This document shows, in pieces, positions 24,139 through 32,940 of a stretch of 64,000 bases of DNA. The position numbers and the translations under genes are program-made. This stretch comes from Flavobacteriales bacterium (GTDB lineage Bacteria; Bacteroidota; Bacteroidia; Flavobacteriales_F; PHOS-HE28): positions 124,001 through 188,000 of the forward strand of contig JAEUSY010000041.1 in NCBI GenBank assembly GCA_016788295.1. The letters are read 5' to 3'. Below the pieces are notes generated by a model. It was not told the origin of the DNA and made no database searches. It was given only the letters and a program-made list of their open reading frames with translations. Position 1 is the first letter of the stretch, and every line of letters starts with the position of its first letter.

Positions 24139-25299
24139 ATGCATGTACTGATCATCCCAAAGTGGTATCCCGGTCGAAAAGACCCCCAACTGGGTGATTT
24201 CCTGCGCAAACAGGCTCTGGCCACTGCGCAACACATGCAGGTGAGCGTGCTGTACATCGCGCCAGACCCGGCACAGGAAGCGGCCCACGAACAAGAGCTT
24301 CACACAGCCGACGGCGCTTGGGAACTGCGTTGCTACTATCGCTCTAGCACACATGCCTGGGGGCCATGGCGAAAGGCCGCCAACCTGCTCTCCTACCTGC
24401 ACGCTGCGCGTAAAGGATGGGAACGATCATGCAAGGATCAGGGCCGGCCACAAGTGATACAGGCATACATACTGGCGCGTCCTGCCTTGATCTCCCTGTG
24501 GGCACGGTGGCGACATGGTATCCCCTACCTGGTGAGCGAACAAAGCAGCGAATTCCTGGATGGGTCCTATGCTGCCAAGAGCACGCTCTACAAGGCCCTT
24601 TGCCGCTACCTGTGCGGCAAAGCGAGCACTGTTACGGCCGTTAGCGCGTGGCTGGGCGATGCGCTCGTTGGCCATGGCCTGTGCAGCAACTACGAAGTGG
24701 TGCCCAATGTGGTGCCCGGCCTGGACCGGCCTTTGCCTCCCGCAGGTGAGCCCGGTAACCTGTTGATGGTGGCCGACCTGGTGGACAAAACGAAGAACGT
24801 GAGCGGAGTGCTACGCGCGTTGGCCCAAGCGCGGCAGGAGGAGCCTCGCCTGAAGCTGGACATCGTTGGCGACGGGCCGGACCGGAACGTCCTGGAGGGA
24901 CTGGTGATCACCTTGGGGCTTGAACAGGTGGTACGCTTCCATGGCAGACTGCCGAACAGTGTGGTGCTGGATCACGTGAGCCGTTGCTTTGCCATGGTGA
25001 TCAACAGCAATGTGGAGACCTTCAGCGTGGTGACCGGCGAAGCCTTGGCACAAGGCAGACCAGTGATCGCTACTCGTTGTGGTGGACCTGTTGCGTTCGT
25101 GACCCCGGATAATGGCATCCTTATCGAGCCCCGGGACGACCAAGCTTTGGCCCAGGCCATGATCCAACTGACGCGCAACGCCGCCAACTACGACCCGGCC
25201 ACCATTCGTAACGGCGTTAGTGACCGTTTCAGTCCTGCCGCTGTTGGTGCCAGATTCGCTGCCATCCACGAACGCATTGCCAGCAACGACCATGACTAA
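24139..25299 (+). CDS. GT4-type glycosyltransferase
   Basis: 386 residues. It starts MHVLIIPKWYPGRKDPQLGDF, the N-terminal beta-alpha motif and nucleotide-sugar pocket typical of GT4 (GT-B fold) enzymes. The C-terminal domain carries LMVADLVDKTKNVSGVLRAL, LDIVGDGPDRN and the E-x7-E region (VVTGEALAQGRPVIATRCGGP). It transfers a sugar to a cytosolic-side acceptor, probably a lipid-linked glycan. The ATG at 24139 is preferred to an upstream TTG. It overlaps the next gene by 8 bases, and together with it and the flippase forms a three-gene glycan locus. Confidence 0.92.
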   Translation: MHVLIIPKWYPGRKDPQLGDFLRKQALATAQHMQVSVLYIAPDPAQEAAHEQELHTADGAWELRCYYRSSTHAWGPWRKAANLLSYLHAARKGWERSCKDQGRPQVIQAYILARPALISLWARWRHGIPYLVSEQSSEFLDGSYAAKSTLYKALCRYLCGKASTVTAVSAWLGDALVGHGLCSNYEVVPNVVPGLDRPLPPAGEPGNLLMVADLVDKTKNVSGVLRALAQARQEEPRLKLDIVGDGPDRNVLEGLVITLGLEQVVRFHGRLPNSVVLDHVSRCFAMVINSNVETFSVVTGEALAQGRPVIATRCGGPVAFVTPDNGILIEPRDDQALAQAMIQLTRNAANYDPATIRNGVSDRFSPAAVGARFAAIHERIASNDHD

Positions 25300-26863
25300 G
25301 GGGACCACGACCAAGGTGGCGGTCATCATCAGTGGTGATCCGGCTCCCCGTTGGCAGGTGGAGGCACTTGAGCAACTAGGCGAACTGCGGAACGTGGAGG
25401 TCTCCACGATCGTGGCAGTGCCTCCTCCAGAACGGAGATCAACATTGGCGACCGCCTTGCGCGATCGCTGGGTGAAACGTCAACCGGACCTTGAGACCAC
25501 CCGGCCCACCGCCCTTCCTGCCACGTTACAACGGTTGGTGATGCGCACGAACGACCCGCATGCGCAGGTGGCCTCATTGAGCGCTGACGTCATCATTTGC
25601 CTTGCTCCGCAGATCGTCCGGTCCGCGCGCAACGGACAGGAGGTCTGGCGGATCGTAGGGAACACTGTGGAACCCTGTGCTGATGAGGTGCTTGACCGTA
25701 GCCATGTGGCCTGCTTGGCCCTTGTCCGGCACGACGATAAGGTGCTGATGCAGGGCTGTTTACAAGCCATGGCTTCAACGCACACCGCCAGTTCTGAACG
25801 CCTATTGAAGGCTGCTGCCACTTGGCCGGCCCGGGTTCTTTTCGAATGGGGCAGATCAGGCGGACCGGAACCCGCAACGGACATTGGAACAGCGCCGAAA
25901 GCAAAGCCATCAGCCGGCAATCTTGCCGTGCTTCGTTTCCTCTTCAGCAACCCCTTCCAACGGACGGAACGGCAGCATGCCGTGGCGAACGGGGAGGAAT
26001 GGAACATCGGTGTGCTGTACCAACCCATCAGTACCCTGCTTTCCGATGGCAATAGCGTGAACGTGCGCTGGTTGCCGGCCCCGGCGGAAGGAAGCCAGCG
26101 CATGGAGCCCTTTGGGTACATGGACCAGGAGGACAGGCTAACGGCCTTGTATGTCAAGCTCGATGGCCGGGATGGGAAATGGTCGATCGCCCGTGTTCGG
26201 CCCAAGGGCGATAACGTGTTGAAACGGTCGCGGTTGTTGATGGCACTGGGACAAGGAAGTGGCTATCCTTTCGTTGTGCGTGGTCAGGAAGGCCCTTTGG
26301 TGGTGTTTGGTTCGCATGAGGATCGTGCCACCGCATTGTACCGTTTTGATGGAACGGGTGAAGCGCTGGAGCCGTTCCGCGTCATTTTGGAAAGAACGCT
26401 GTGCTCCCCTACCATGTTCCAGCACAATGGAAAATGGTGGCTGATGGGCACCAGTCCTGAGCAGCCTGATGCAGAGCTTTTGGCCTTTCATGCAGAACAC
26501 TTGGAAGGACCGTTCATTCCCCACCAGTGCATGCCGTTGAAGCTGGACCTCCGCTCGGCACGCCCCGCTGGAACACCATTCGTGGTGGACGGCCAATTGT
26601 ACCGGCCCGCGATCGATGCCACGGTTCCCGGCCAGCCCAGGATCGTGATCCAAGCCATTGACGAACTAAGCCCGGAGCGTTTCGTGGAGCATACGTTCCG
26701 CCAAGTACCGTTGTACCATGGCACGGCCTATCCGCACGGCACCCGGACACTTTGCGCCATGGGCGATGTGACCTTGGTTGATGGCCTACGCCTCAGCGGC
26801 AACAAGGCGCCACAGAAGCCCTCTTTGAAACGGCAACGTTCCTCACGCAAGAAGCGTTCATGA
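25292..26863 (+). CDS. GINT1-like (GIPC sugar transferase N-domain-like) glycan protein
   Basis: 523 residues from the ATG at 25292 (a longer reading is unlikely). Residues 1-190 look like a diverged nucleotide/formyl-binding Rossmann-like domain (KVAVIISGDPAPRWQVEALE). Residues about 225-500 form a five-bladed-propeller domain like the N-domain of plant GINT1 and of GH43/GH32-type proteins: GSGYPFVV, SPTMFQHNGKWWLMGTS, then RPAGTPFVVDGQLYRPAID. The basic tail (SLKRQRSSRKKRS) is unusual. It probably modifies or binds a glycan intermediate made by the preceding glycosyltransferase. It overlaps the flippase gene by four bases. Confidence 0.75.
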   Translation: MTKGTTTKVAVIISGDPAPRWQVEALEQLGELRNVEVSTIVAVPPPERRSTLATALRDRWVKRQPDLETTRPTALPATLQRLVMRTNDPHAQVASLSADVIICLAPQIVRSARNGQEVWRIVGNTVEPCADEVLDRSHVACLALVRHDDKVLMQGCLQAMASTHTASSERLLKAAATWPARVLFEWGRSGGPEPATDIGTAPKAKPSAGNLAVLRFLFSNPFQRTERQHAVANGEEWNIGVLYQPISTLLSDGNSVNVRWLPAPAEGSQRMEPFGYMDQEDRLTALYVKLDGRDGKWSIARVRPKGDNVLKRSRLLMALGQGSGYPFVVRGQEGPLVVFGSHEDRATALYRFDGTGEALEPFRVILERTLCSPTMFQHNGKWWLMGTSPEQPDAELLAFHAEHLEGPFIPHQCMPLKLDLRSARPAGTPFVVDGQLYRPAIDATVPGQPRIVIQAIDELSPERFVEHTFRQVPLYHGTAYPHGTRTLCAMGDVTLVDGLRLSGNKAPQKPSLKRQRSSRKKRS

Positions 26864-28122
26864 TCCGCCCCGTTATCGGCACCATCGGTACCCGCGTGGC
26901 GTTGGCGCTGCTCAACCTGGCCATGGTGGTGGTGGCCAGCCATCGGCTTGGGGCCCAAGGGGTGGGCGTGATCAGCCTGATCATTCTCGGCATCACGTTC
27001 ATTCTGCTCATGAACAACGTGGTGGGCGGCGGCGGCTTGGTCTACCTGACACCCCGGCATGGGACCGGTACGCTACGCTGGCCCTCTTACGCTTGGGCGC
27101 TGGTGACCGCTTTGGCGGCCAGTGTTCTTGTGCATGTGGTCCCCTTGGTACCCAGTGAATACGCCATGCACTTGGTGGGACTGGCCTTTCTCCAATCCTT
27201 GTGCACCATCCATTTGGGTTTGTTGCTGGGCCGCGAGCGCATTGCCGCGCAGAACGCCATGCTGGTGTTCCAGGCAGTCACTTTGCTCGCCAGCTTCATG
27301 TGGTTCCTGGACCAAGGCACTGCCGAGGTCATGGACCATGTTCGGGCAGGCTACCTCGCCCACGGATCAACCGCCTTGCTCTCGGGTGTGCTCAGTCGCA
27401 GCAAGGCCTCCTCACATCAATGCGATGACAAATGGACGGCCGTGCGAGACCTGTTCCGGCAAGGGAGCTTCGCCCAGGCCGCCAACGGCCTTCAACTGCT
27501 GAACTACCGGTTCACCTACCTGCTGATCCAACGGTGGTTCGGGGCTACTTCCCTGGGCCTTTTCGCCATTACCACACAACTTTCGGAGAGCGCATGGCTC
27601 GTACCCAAGAGCCTTGGCCAGGTGCTGTACGCACGTATCAGCAACACACACGAGGCCGATGAACAGCGGGCCCAAACACTCGCCGCACTGAAAGCCTCCG
27701 TGGCCTTTACCACGATGGTGGTGGGTTTGCTGTTGCTATTGCCTGACCTTGTTTACCGCAAGGTGTTCGGTCCAGAGATAACCGGTCTGTCCCCGCTGGT
27801 GATCCTGCTCTCCCCTGGATTGCTCGCCATGGCGGCATCACAGGCCATCAGCCATTACCTCAGTGGTACGGGGCGCGTTCGGCACAATACGATCGGGTCG
27901 GGGCTCGGCACAGTGTTGACCCTTGCACTTGGCACTTACCTGGTGCCTAATTACGGGCTGATGGGAGCTGCCATCACCGCGAGCTTAGCCTATAGCGCCG
28001 CCACCTTTTACCAGTGGGTCGTGTTCAGCCGTTTGACGCATGTACGGCTCCACCACCTGCTACCTGATGCGCGGGATGCCCAACGCCTGCGCACCCTGTG
28101 GCGACGAGCGCTGGGCCGCTGA
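26860..28122 (+). CDS. Polysaccharide flippase (Wzx/MATE-like)
   Basis: 420 residues with about 12 membrane helices, beginning IRPVIGTIGTRVALALLNLAMVVVASHRLGAQGVGVISL, the typical start of oligosaccharide flippases of the MOP superfamily. It would move a lipid-linked glycan across the inner membrane. Translationally coupled (ATGA overlap) to the GINT1-like gene. The three genes lack a polymerase or ligase here, so a short, unpolymerised glycan is likely. It converges on bshB1, 5 bases away. Confidence 0.9.
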   Translation: MIRPVIGTIGTRVALALLNLAMVVVASHRLGAQGVGVISLIILGITFILLMNNVVGGGGLVYLTPRHGTGTLRWPSYAWALVTALAASVLVHVVPLVPSEYAMHLVGLAFLQSLCTIHLGLLLGRERIAAQNAMLVFQAVTLLASFMWFLDQGTAEVMDHVRAGYLAHGSTALLSGVLSRSKASSHQCDDKWTAVRDLFRQGSFAQAANGLQLLNYRFTYLLIQRWFGATSLGLFAITTQLSESAWLVPKSLGQVLYARISNTHEADEQRAQTLAALKASVAFTTMVVGLLLLLPDLVYRKVFGPEITGLSPLVILLSPGLLAMAASQAISHYLSGTGRVRHNTIGSGLGTVLTLALGTYLVPNYGLMGAAITASLAYSAATFYQWVVFSRLTHVRLHHLLPDARDAQRLRTLWRRALGR

Positions 28123-28127
28123 GCGGT

Positions 28128-28871
28128 TCAATCCAATACAGTAAGATCACGAACACCCGGAGGCCTTGCGCTGGTGAAGCCCTCGCCGAACGTGGTGCCG
28201 ATCAGTCGGCCCATTTCGCGGGCACGACCTTCAAGGAAGGGCAGGAAATCCGGTCGGGAAATGGGGCTCACCGGCTCGGTGCTGGCGGGATCGTGGAACT
28301 GTGAACGGAAACAGCGCAGGGCTTCCTCCTTTTTGCTCCAGAACGGAGTGATATCGACGACCACATCGGGATCGATCCAGCGGTCCTGCACTGCATGCCA
28401 CACTGCGGTTGGGCGCCAGGCTTCCTGCCGTTCACCATCAATACTTGTCTCGATGCGTCGGAGGCCGCTCAGGAATGCCGCTCTGGCCACCAATTCGGCC
28501 CCGCGTCCATGGTCGGGATGTCGGTCGCTAACGGCATTCGTGAGCACTACACGTGGGCGATGAGCCCTGATGGCCTGCAGCACCTTCAACAAATGCGTTT
28601 CATCCACACTGAAGAACCCATCGGCCATGCCCAATTGGTAGCGAAAGCGCACGCCGAGCACCGTTGCCGCGGCCTCGGCCTCCTTCTCCCTGATCTCGGG
28701 CGTGCCCCGGGTGCCCAGTTCGCCGGCAGTCAGGTCCACCAGACCTACCGTGCGGCCCATGGCAACGTGGTGCAGGACCGTGCCGGCCATGCTGATCTCT
28801 ACATCATCGGGATGTGCGGTGATGCAGAGGATGTCCACCTGTTCGCGGGACACGATGCTCATGGCTTCCAT
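28128..28871 (-). CDS. bshB1: Bacillithiol biosynthesis deacetylase BshB1
   Basis: 247 residues (or 244 from the ATG at 28862). LmbE/PIG-L-type zinc deacetylase: metal motif AHPDDVEIS near the N-terminus, the second metal-site region SDRHPDHGRGAEL and the TAGELGTRGTPEIRE block specific for the BshB1 group. It removes the acetyl group from GlcNAc-malate in bacillithiol synthesis. A bacillithiol-type thiol in this organism would be consistent with the DinB-fold and glutathione-peroxidase-like genes nearby. Confidence 0.95.
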   Translation of the reverse strand: MEAMSIVSREQVDILCITAHPDDVEISMAGTVLHHVAMGRTVGLVDLTAGELGTRGTPEIREKEAEAAATVLGVRFRYQLGMADGFFSVDETHLLKVLQAIRAHRPRVVLTNAVSDRHPDHGRGAELVARAAFLSGLRRIETSIDGERQEAWRPTAVWHAVQDRWIDPDVVVDITPFWSKKEEALRCFRSQFHDPASTEPVSPISRPDFLPFLEGRAREMGRLIGTTFGEGFTSARPPGVRDLTVLD

Positions 28872-28911
28872 ACTGCAAAGGTGCGCAGCGCGCGCAAGAC
28901 CAAGTGGCGCG

Positions 28912-29487
28912 TCACTTCAACCAGCTGATCACTTCATCATCGAAAGGCCCCACACCCGAACCCAATGACTTCACCAACCGACCATCGGCGTCGATCAGGA
29001 ACTTGTGGAAGTTCCATTTCACGGCGCTGTCCATCACCCCGTTCTGTGCCTTGCTGGTAAGCCACTTATATACGGGATGTTGCGCATCCCCTTTTGTATG
29101 CACCTTGCTCATCATGGGGAAGGTGACCCCGTAATTCTTCTCGCAGAACTGGGCGATCTCCGCCTCGCTGCCAGGCTCCTGGCCACCGAAATCGTTGCAG
29201 GGGAAACCAATGATCACCAGTCCCTTGTCCTTGTAAGCATCATAAAGCTCCTGCAACTGTTTGTACTGCGGGGTGTATCCGCACTCACTCGCCGTGTTCA
29301 CCACCATCACCTTTTTGCCCTTCAATTGCGACATGGCGAACGGTTTTCCGTTGATATCGGTGGCGGTAAGTTCATGGAAGGACATGGCCGGTGCGGATGT
29401 TGATGCGTTTGAGGGAGCGACTTGAACGCTGTTGAAGCATCCCAGGCTGAGGGCTGCTGCAATTGAAATGTACAGGAGGTGGTTCAT
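28912..29487 (-). CDS. Exported glutathione-peroxidase-like thiol peroxidase
   Basis: 191 residues. An N-terminal lipoprotein-like signal (MNHLLYISIAAALSLGC) is followed by a thioredoxin-fold peroxidase: catalytic Cys (instead of selenocysteine) in NTASECGYTPQY, Gln in the FPCNDFGGQEPGS loop and Trp in SAVKWNFHKFL. It reduces hydrogen or lipid peroxides using a thioredoxin-type reductant. The lipoprotein cysteine in LSLGC places it in the envelope, not the cytosol. The ATG at 29487 begins the signal; the longer reading is antisense to the next gene. Confidence 0.93.
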   Translation of the reverse strand: MNHLLYISIAAALSLGCFNSVQVAPSNASTSAPAMSFHELTATDINGKPFAMSQLKGKKVMVVNTASECGYTPQYKQLQELYDAYKDKGLVIIGFPCNDFGGQEPGSEAEIAQFCEKNYGVTFPMMSKVHTKGDAQHPVYKWLTSKAQNGVMDSAVKWNFHKFLIDADGRLVKSLGSGVGPFDDEVISWLK

Positions 29488-29616
29488 GGTGCAAGTAACA
29501 CCCAAAGGTCGTGATCGTTCGCCTTTCCGGAATGGCCGGGGAACCAACCATCCCGCGGAACCGGAACCGCCTATGGGGGATATATCTTTCCCCGGATACT
29601 TACGTATGAAGCGCCC

Positions 29617-30447
29617 ATGAAGCACTGGCCTCTCCTGCTGACCTCCTTGTTGCTTAGCATGACCTGTGATGCACAGGACATGATGCGCATCGTAGACCCG
29701 ACGGCTATCGTGAACCACGCCGAACTGGCCAAGGACAACGTAGCAAAGGCCGGATTACAGGCTGCCGGTCTTGACGATGCAGCGATAACTGAAGTGCTGA
29801 CGCTGAGCGATGAAAAGAACTGGCCCGCAGGCTTGCGTACCGACAGTGCCCGTGCGGCCAATACTGGCGCCATCCGCAACTACACTGTTCGCCAGGTGTG
29901 TACCTATTCCACGGACGAGGGCCTGCTGACCATTGTGGCCGTACGCGCCGTGGAGAACCTGCACATGCCCGAGGAACTTCGAAGCCGTAACGACATCTAC
30001 CTCGTAATGCGCAATGGCGGCCTTCAGCCGTTGGAGAAGAACGCCCAGAGACCCGCACCAAGTCGCGGCCCCGTTTGGCGCGCGCTTCCAGCAGCGGTCA
30101 TTGTGAAGCCCGACGACCTGTTCGCCACCTACGACCTGGCCTCGGACAGCTTGGCCCTTTCCGCTTTGGAGGGACAGGGATTAAGCCGCCCGGAGATCGA
30201 CGCGGTGATCTTCCGCAGCCACGAACGCAACTGGCCCGACGGCATCGACAGCTTCGATGAGCGGTACCCGAGGTTGGTGGAGATGAAGAAGTACAAGGCC
30301 CGCCTGCTTTCCCGCTGGGGCGACAAGGTGATCTTGGTCGTTCCTGCCGAACTGAACCGCAAAGCCCCGGTAGGCCTGCGCCCCTTCATGGACATCTACC
30401 TGGTGTACAGCGCCACGGCCGTGCAGGTGAAGACCAAGCGCAAGTGA
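29617..30447 (+). CDS. Exported protein with an internal duplication, function unknown
   Basis: 276 residues with a signal peptide (MKHWPLLLTSLLLSMTCDAQ). Two copies of an about 105-residue unit follow (about 25-140 and 150-265): each has a helix ending NWPAGL/NWPDGI, a Y-x-VR/Y-KARL strand, L-TIVAV/VILVV, a P-x-LR/P-x-GLR turn and the final DIYLV. I do not recognise a family. It lies 22 bases upstream of ccmB, so it might be part of the cytochrome maturation transcript, although a -7-like element (30457) suggests a separate start. Confidence 0.8.
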   Translation: MKHWPLLLTSLLLSMTCDAQDMMRIVDPTAIVNHAELAKDNVAKAGLQAAGLDDAAITEVLTLSDEKNWPAGLRTDSARAANTGAIRNYTVRQVCTYSTDEGLLTIVAVRAVENLHMPEELRSRNDIYLVMRNGGLQPLEKNAQRPAPSRGPVWRALPAAVIVKPDDLFATYDLASDSLALSALEGQGLSRPEIDAVIFRSHERNWPDGIDSFDERYPRLVEMKKYKARLLSRWGDKVILVVPAELNRKAPVGLRPFMDIYLVYSATAVQVKTKRK

Positions 30448-30456
30448 GCGTGCGGC

Positions 30457-30464
30457 TACCTTTG
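30457..30464 (+). promoter_or_regulatory. Predicted -7 element before ccmB
   Basis: TACCTTTG, an exact TAnnTTTG match, five bases before the GTG at 30470, implying a nearly leaderless mRNA. The same 12-mer TACCTTTGGCGC recurs at 31121, 13 bases before ccmC. Confidence 0.4.
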
Positions 30465-30469
30465 GCGCC

Positions 30470-31138
30470 GTGAAAACGGCGGAGATCGCGCAATTGTTAC
30501 GATTGGAAGTGGCCCTCGACCTGCGCCAGCGCGCAGCGTGGGGAGGCATGCTGCTCTATGTGGTAAGCGCTGTTTACGTATGCTTTCTGGCCGTGAAAGG
30601 CGGACTTGGCACAGCGACCTGGAACGCCCTCTACTGGATCATCCTGCTGTTCGCCGCTTTCAATGCGTTGGCACGCTCTTTCCAGCGGGAAGAAGGAGGA
30701 AGACAACTCTACCTCTACACCCTCGCCGACCCGCGCAGTGTGGTTCTGGCGCGCACGGTCTACAACGCCATCACCATGATGGTGCTGAGCCTGTTGAGCC
30801 TGATGTTCTATGCCTTGTTCCTCGGGAGCGAGGTGCTGGCCTCTGCCGATCTGCCACAATTCCTATTGGCCGTGGTGTTGGGCGGTCTCGGTTTCGCAAC
30901 AGTGCTCACCTTGATCTCGGCCATTGCCGCGCGGGCGGGAAACGGACTGGGGCTGATGGCCATCCTGGGCTTTCCATTGGTACTACCCATGCTGTTGGCC
31001 GTCATGCGAGCCAGCAAACTGGCATTGGATGGTGTAGCCTGGAGCGTGACCAGCACCTATTTCGGTGGATTGCTCCTGTTGGATGTGATCACCGTTACGC
31101 TGGCCTGGGTGCTGTTCCCGTACCTTTGGCGCGACTGA
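30470..31138 (+). CDS. ccmB: Haem exporter subunit CcmB
   Basis: 222 residues, GTG start, six membrane helices. It resembles CcmB of the type I cytochrome c maturation system (EVALDLRQRAAWGGMLLYV, FQREEGGRQLYLYTLADPRSVVLARTVYN, GFPLVLPMLL). With the ATPase CcmA (not in the window) it supports release of haem-loaded CcmE. First gene of ccmBCDE, with tight spacing (3 bases to ccmC). Confidence 0.93.
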   Translation: MKTAEIAQLLRLEVALDLRQRAAWGGMLLYVVSAVYVCFLAVKGGLGTATWNALYWIILLFAAFNALARSFQREEGGRQLYLYTLADPRSVVLARTVYNAITMMVLSLLSLMFYALFLGSEVLASADLPQFLLAVVLGGLGFATVLTLISAIAARAGNGLGLMAILGFPLVLPMLLAVMRASKLALDGVAWSVTSTYFGGLLLLDVITVTLAWVLFPYLWRD

Positions 31139-31141
31139 GCA

Positions 31142-32146
31142 ATGAAGCATTGGTGGTGGAAATCCCTGGCGGTCGCACTGCTGCTGGTCGCGTCAATTGC
31201 AGCCTTTTGGGTGCCGCTCTCACCCGCGTTGGTGCATGTGTCCCCGAGCCGGATCGCGCCGGGTGAAGTGGTGATCCACGTTACCGGCTACAACACGCAT
31301 TTCACACCCGAAATGCGCGTCTTCATTGAGAACGACGGACAGCAGGTGTGTGCCTCAATGATCGAAACGATCGATGCCACCCATGCCCGCATCGTGATGA
31401 ACGTGCCCCAAGGCCTTCGAGCCTCAATGTCCGACCTATCCGTTCAAGGCCTGCTCTATCCCGGTGCTTTCTACAGCGACGCCTTGGGCGATGGTATTGA
31501 GAACGATGGCTGTGGGAATGTGAACAAGATCGAACTGCAAACGCCGGGCTTCACCTTTCCCAACCGCAGCATTCTCTACGAGAGCATCCGCAACCTTCAC
31601 TTCCATGTGCCCATGTGGTTCACCATGATCGTGCTGATGGGCATATCAGTATGGCACAGTATCAAAGGCTTGGGCGACAATTCGCTTGACCGGGACCGCA
31701 AGGCCGTTAGCGCGGTGCATGTCGGTCTGCTCTTCTGCGGACTTGGCCTCACCACCGGTGCGTTCTGGGCACGGGCCACCTGGGGCGCCTTCTGGACCAA
31801 TGATGTGAAACTGAACGGAGCGGCCGTCACCGCGCTCATCTACCTCGCCTATCTGGTCCTGCGCGGGTCCATACCCGATGCCCACAAACGAGCACGCCTC
31901 TCGGCCATCTACAACGTCTTCGCGTTCATGCTGCTGGTGCTATTCCTCTTCGTGGTACCGCGCCTCAACGCCATCGACAGCCTTCACCCCGGGAACGGCG
32001 GCAACAGCGGCTTCAACGACCTGGACCTTGACAACCGCCTTCGGGTGATCTTCTATCCTGCTGTGGCCGGGTGGATCCTACTGGGCACATGGATGTATGA
32101 CCTGCGCGAACGCTCGGCACGTTTGCGCGAACTGACCGAACAATGA
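31142..32146 (+). CDS. ccmC: Haem-handling protein CcmC with an extracytoplasmic insertion
   Basis: 334 residues, longer than the usual about 240. After helix 1 there is an extracytoplasmic insertion (about residues 28-150, VHVSPSRIAPGEVVIHVTGYN and onward) resembling an Ig/TIG-like beta sandwich. The remaining helices carry the tryptophan-rich WWD-type motif WARATWGAFWTND and conserved His near LHFHVPMW and SAVHVG that handle haem. It loads haem onto CcmE. The stop overlaps ccmD by four bases. Confidence 0.9.
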   Translation: MKHWWWKSLAVALLLVASIAAFWVPLSPALVHVSPSRIAPGEVVIHVTGYNTHFTPEMRVFIENDGQQVCASMIETIDATHARIVMNVPQGLRASMSDLSVQGLLYPGAFYSDALGDGIENDGCGNVNKIELQTPGFTFPNRSILYESIRNLHFHVPMWFTMIVLMGISVWHSIKGLGDNSLDRDRKAVSAVHVGLLFCGLGLTTGAFWARATWGAFWTNDVKLNGAAVTALIYLAYLVLRGSIPDAHKRARLSAIYNVFAFMLLVLFLFVVPRLNAIDSLHPGNGGNSGFNDLDLDNRLRVIFYPAVAGWILLGTWMYDLRERSARLRELTEQ

Positions 32147-32358
32147 GGAACTTCTCCTTGCTCACCCTATTGCTATTGACCTCTGTATCAGCACTTGGCC
32201 AGGATGCTGCGCCCGGCTGGTTGGAAAGCACCCTTTATGGCAATGGCAAGATCAATGTGGTCATCCTTGTCGTGGCGGTCATCATCAGCGGTATCGGACT
32301 GTGGATGTTCTCCATGGACCGCCGTTTGCGCCGCATGGAAAAGAACCTGAAGAAGTAG
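32143..32358 (+). CDS. ccmD: CcmD-like small membrane protein
   Basis: 71 residues with a cleavable-like N-terminus (ending VSALGQ), then one membrane helix (about 39-58: INVVILVVAVIISGIGLWMF) and a basic tail RRLRRMEKNLKK, the arrangement of CcmD in Bacteroidota. It forms a complex with CcmC and CcmE to aid release of holo-CcmE. Identified mainly by position between ccmC and ccmE. Confidence 0.8.
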   Translation: MRNFSLLTLLLLTSVSALGQDAAPGWLESTLYGNGKINVVILVVAVIISGIGLWMFSMDRRLRRMEKNLKK

Positions 32359-32380
32359 GACCGAAGCACAACGAACGACC

Positions 32381-32770
32381 ATGAAACGCAGCCACATCAT
32401 TGCCATCGTGATCATTGCCGTGGCCGTTGCCGCCTTGGTGGGATCACTTTACGACAGCAGTACTTACGCCGACCTTGACAAGGCACTGGCCAACCCGGGC
32501 AAGGAGTACCACGTGGTGGGTGTTCTGGACCGCACCCAGGAGATCGTGTACGAGCCGAGCATGAACGCAAGCCTCACCAGCTTCACGCTACAGGACCTTA
32601 ACGGGAAGACCTGCAAAGTGTACCTGGCCAAGGCAAAACCTCAGGACTTTGAGCGCAGCGAGCGCTTGGTACTGATCGGCGAGGCCACGGAGAATGGCGA
32701 GTTCCATGCAAGGGACATGCTGATGAAGTGCCCCAGCAAGTACAACGAGGACAACAAGGTGAACGGTTGA
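32381..32770 (+). CDS. ccmE: Haem chaperone CcmE of the CxxxY type
   Basis: 129 residues: N-terminal anchor helix (MKRSHIIAIVIIAVAVAALV), then an OB-fold beta barrel (YHVVGVLDRT, TSFTLQDLNG, LVLIGEATENGEFHARDMLMKCPSKY). The haem-attachment loop reads C-PSK-Y, the CxxxY variant, instead of the HxxxY of E. coli CcmE; the variant is known from Desulfovibrio and archaea, where CcmG and CcmH are absent. It carries haem from CcmC to the lyase. No ccmF follows: the next feature is a tRNA gene. Confidence 0.92.
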   Translation: MKRSHIIAIVIIAVAVAALVGSLYDSSTYADLDKALANPGKEYHVVGVLDRTQEIVYEPSMNASLTSFTLQDLNGKTCKVYLAKAKPQDFERSERLVLIGEATENGEFHARDMLMKCPSKYNEDNKVNG

Positions 32771-32804
32771 TCATCGGTTTGCTCCGATGATTTTTTCGAA
32801 CTAC

Positions 32805-32834
32805 TTGCAGATCTGCGTTCGACCCTTACATTTG
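32805..32834 (+). promoter_or_regulatory. Promoter of tRNA-Asp (TTG-N19-TACATTTG)
   Basis: -33-like TTG at 32805-32807 and -7 TACATTTG at 32827-32834, 19 bases apart, the Bacteroidota primary-sigma arrangement. The tRNA starts 31 bases downstream. Confidence 0.6.
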
Positions 32835-32864
32835 CAGCCGCTTCGTTGAAAAACGAGGTTAGTC

Positions 32865-32938
32865 GGACCGGTAGTTCAGCTGGTTAGAATGCCGCCCTGT
32901 CACGGCGGAGGTCGCGGGTTCGAGTCCCGTCCGGTCCG
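32865..32938 (+). tRNA. tRNA-Asp (anticodon GTC)
   Basis: 74 bases. Acceptor GGACCGG/CCGGTCC, anticodon loop CTGTCAC (anticodon GTC), T loop TTCGAGT, discriminator G. CCA not encoded; a terminator follows. Confidence 0.97.
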
Positions 32939-32940
32939 CA

